Source: Bacteroidales bacterium
GTDB taxonomy: Bacteria; Bacteroidota; Bacteroidia; Bacteroidales; UBA10428
Length of the DNA stretch: 64,000 nt
Direction: 5' to 3'
Assembly (NCBI GenBank): GCA_016934395.1
Contig: JAFGSZ010000049.1
Span: 28,204-92,203 of the forward strand
Position 1 is the stretch's first letter. Every line of letters starts with the position of its first letter. The notes under the pieces are model-generated. The model was not told the origin of the DNA, made no database searches, and saw only the letters and a list, made by a program, of their open reading frames with translations. This document shows, one piece after another, positions 62,519-64,000 of the stretch. A program made the translations under genes and the position numbers.

Positions 62519-62947
62519 CTATATTTTTGTAATTTTTAAATAATCCTTAACTGTAATTATCAACATAATAACAACGTAAATTATTATTAAAGCAGAAATA
62601 CTTCCAATAATCCAAGTTATAATTTCCTTAAATTCTATTTTGCGAACTAAATATTTAGAAATTATACAACCGATATAAATAGTAAGGTCTACAAAAACCG
62701 TAAATATCAAATGTTTATTAAACGAACGAAATTTATCAATAAACTTAATCGCATTTGATTGTCGCTGAAGTATCAACAAGTCTTTATTTCCTGCCTTTAT
62801 TTTGTCACTATATTCTTTTAACTGTTCTCTTTTTCCAATTATAAATGAATATATTACTGTAAATAAAGTTACTGAGAATCCAAAAATTACAAGAACTAGA
62901 TTCCCAATATCGCTTAGGACACTATTATATAACTCTATCTTATCCAT
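62519..62947 (-). CDS. Small four-helix membrane protein of the two-gene module
   Basis: A 142-residue protein with four hydrophobic segments: ~14-37 (IGNLVLVIFGFSVTLFTVIY), ~80-98 (LIFTVFVDLTIYIGCIIS) and a long region ~108-136 (EIITWIIGSISALIIIYVVI) that may be one or two helices. A charged cytoplasmic loop (IIGKREQLKEYSDKIKAGNK) lies between the first and second. Its ATG is one base after the stop of the 317-residue gene (TAATATG), so translation is coupled. SLATT-type and other small membrane effectors of defence systems have similar size and layout, but no motif proves such a role. Confidence 0.72.
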   Translation of the reverse strand: MDKIELYNSVLSDIGNLVLVIFGFSVTLFTVIYSFIIGKREQLKEYSDKIKAGNKDLLILQRQSNAIKFIDKFRSFNKHLIFTVFVDLTIYIGCIISKYLVRKIEFKEIITWIIGSISALIIIYVVIMLIITVKDYLKITKI

Positions 62948-62948
62948 A

Positions 62949-63902
62949 TTAGCTTAATAGGTAATTTTGTAAAACTGGTGTTAATTTCTCAATTATAAAA
63001 TCAATGTCATAAATTTTGTCTTTTAATTCTGTCTCGGTTACACCTATCGCTTCATTAAATATTTCTTCTGCCGTTTCTTGTATTATACCTTTAGCTTCAT
63101 ACAACGAATCTCTAGTAATTCGATATTCCTTTTTCCCTAAAGTAACCTTTACAACACGTTTCTGATAATCATCTTCATACGACAAATCATTTATTACTTC
63201 TTCAGTCTCATTGAAAGGCATATTTTCAAATTTATCTTCTTTTTGTTTTCTAAACTTACTGCCAACTAAATATGTTTGATACTTAACATCAACCTCATTC
63301 TCGTCGTTAGATATTGCAGTGAAGTTTAAAGTTAATTCGGGAATGTTCTTTATTCTTTTTAACTCGTCCAAGATTTCAGGAAGCTTAATATTTGATGTTG
63401 AAAATCCAAGTATTTTATTTATTACAAGCTTAACAGTACTAAGAATATCTTGAGTTTCTTTGTGTGGATCTTCGTAAACTAAAAATATCCATTGATATTT
63501 ATAATTGTTGATATCAATTCCTATGATATTGGGAGCAAGTAAAACGAAAAAGTTTTCACTTCCTATTTTATTGTTTTGTTCAAGTGTAATTTTTTTGTCA
63601 GTCTCGACATAGCCATCAAACAAATTTGTATTATAGGCAGTAATCTGAAGAATTACACACGGTCTATCTCCAATAGAACAGTCAATACAATTTACATTAT
63701 CTATCTCTTTTTTCTGAACCTTATTTCTCTTATTGCGTGAGACTTTATCAATATTTTCTTTGTATGCACTAACCTTCTTATGTACGTATTGAATCATATC
63801 AACATGGCTTACACCACCAAACAAATCTTTTCCCTTTAAAATTGGCTCTGAAGTGAAAACAGGCACCTTTATTTTATAGGATTTTTCTTTTTTGTCGTTC
63901 AT
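62949..63902 (-). CDS. Unrecognised 317-residue protein of the two-gene module
   Basis: A soluble protein from ATG 63902. Visible features: the N-terminal KIKVPVFTSEPILKGKDLFG, a cluster of cysteines NVNCIDCSIGDRPCVILQIT, a segment DINNYKYQWIFLVYEDPHKE, a middle LDELKRIKNIPELTLNFTAI, and a C-terminal helical region (EETAEEIFNEAIGVTETELK-like). The chain has no membrane segment and is coupled to a small membrane protein downstream. The pairing (soluble sensor plus membrane protein) recalls two-gene defence systems, but I recognise no family and do not assign a function. The flanking inverted repeat suggests the two genes move together. Confidence 0.7.
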   Translation of the reverse strand: MNDKKEKSYKIKVPVFTSEPILKGKDLFGGVSHVDMIQYVHKKVSAYKENIDKVSRNKRNKVQKKEIDNVNCIDCSIGDRPCVILQITAYNTNLFDGYVETDKKITLEQNNKIGSENFFVLLAPNIIGIDINNYKYQWIFLVYEDPHKETQDILSTVKLVINKILGFSTSNIKLPEILDELKRIKNIPELTLNFTAISNDENEVDVKYQTYLVGSKFRKQKEDKFENMPFNETEEVINDLSYEDDYQKRVVKVTLGKKEYRITRDSLYEAKGIIQETAEEIFNEAIGVTETELKDKIYDIDFIIEKLTPVLQNYLLS

Positions 63903-63928
63903 AGGTTATCGTTTATGTTTTTCTGCTT

Positions 63929-63942
63929 GTATTGGCGGTAAC
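63929..63942 (+). repeat. Right arm of the 14-bp inverted repeat
   Basis: GTATTGGCGGTAAC, 27 bases upstream of the start of the 317-residue gene. It is the inverse of 62504-62517 with one mismatch. Together the arms enclose 1.44 kb containing exactly the two genes. Confidence 0.6.
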
Positions 63943-64000
63943 TAATTTATATAACAATTTGTCAATACTGCTTTATTTACATAATAAAAGCAATTTGCTA

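Noticed and set aside
58116..64000. Insertion sequence, prophage or integrative element with its own recombinase
   Set aside because: No transposase, integrase or phage structural gene is encoded between 58 and 64 kb, and no target-site duplication could be identified.
1..64000. CRISPR array or riboswitch
   Set aside because: No regularly spaced repeats and no leader resembling a known riboswitch were seen on either strand.

Overview
The window reads as AT-rich chromosomal DNA of a Bacteroidota bacterium, probably a free-living or marine Bacteroidales/Marinilabiliales/Cytophagales-type organism. Four things point there. Several intergenic regions carry the Bacteroidota -7 box TAnnTTTG, for example before trxA, rpsT and hflX. 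Shine-Dalgarno sequences are mostly absent. Type IX secretion C-terminal domains are present at 2802-5177 and in a remnant at 57861-58121. DnaE has an N-terminal proofreading exonuclease domain fused to it, and several families (DUF6427, SiaB/SiaC, Dcp lipoprotein, periplasmic DUF3857-transglutaminase) are typical of the phylum. No rRNA, CRISPR array or transposase is visible; there is one tRNA, Ala(GGC).

Layout. 0-5.3 kb: end of a C_GCAxxG_C_C protein, an ECF sigma factor with a translationally coupled membrane partner, an outer-membrane barrel and a T9SS-exported beta-helix protein. 5.3-11 kb: dnaE, trxA and a DUF6427 membrane protein. 11.1-24.5 kb: one long minus-strand operon of eleven genes, in transcription order CheR, a membrane GAF/PAS sensor, a second CheR, a receiver-less CheB, a membrane GAF protein, a SiaA-like GAF/PAS/PP2C phosphatase, SiaB kinase, SiaC, a TerB/FHA-like/ABCG transporter, a lipoprotein and a small secreted protein. 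It looks like a partner-switch stress pathway joined to CheB/CheR-type methylation, with no chemoreceptor, CheA or CheW in sight. 25-40 kb: nitroreductase, three histidine kinases (two of them hybrids), an AlbA_2 regulator, tRNA-Ala, TonB, a lipoprotein, HflX, Dcp and SSB. 40-58 kb: housekeeping and envelope genes (pirin, two L,D-transpeptidases, S20, RadC, FolK, SppA, LpxK, purine nucleoside phosphorylase, MFS, CPBP protease).

58.1-64 kb is accessory DNA. A T9SS C-terminal domain is cut off at about 58120 by a GC-richer hairpin region. After it comes a six-gene minus-strand operon whose genes overlap or nearly abut: a 5-hmdU-DNA-kinase-type helical protein, a thymidylate-synthase-family protein, Nmad1 (DUF1599), a ThsB-like TIR protein, Nmad2 and a single-pass membrane protein. 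This combines predicted base or nucleotide modification enzymes with a probable NAD-cleaving TIR effector, and is the best candidate here for an undescribed anti-phage or nucleotide-signalling system. A second, two-gene module of unknown function (62519-63902) is enclosed by a 14-bp inverted repeat. The last gene of each module is followed by a similar CGGTAA-containing sequence, which suggests cassette-like insertion, although no integrase gene lies in the window.
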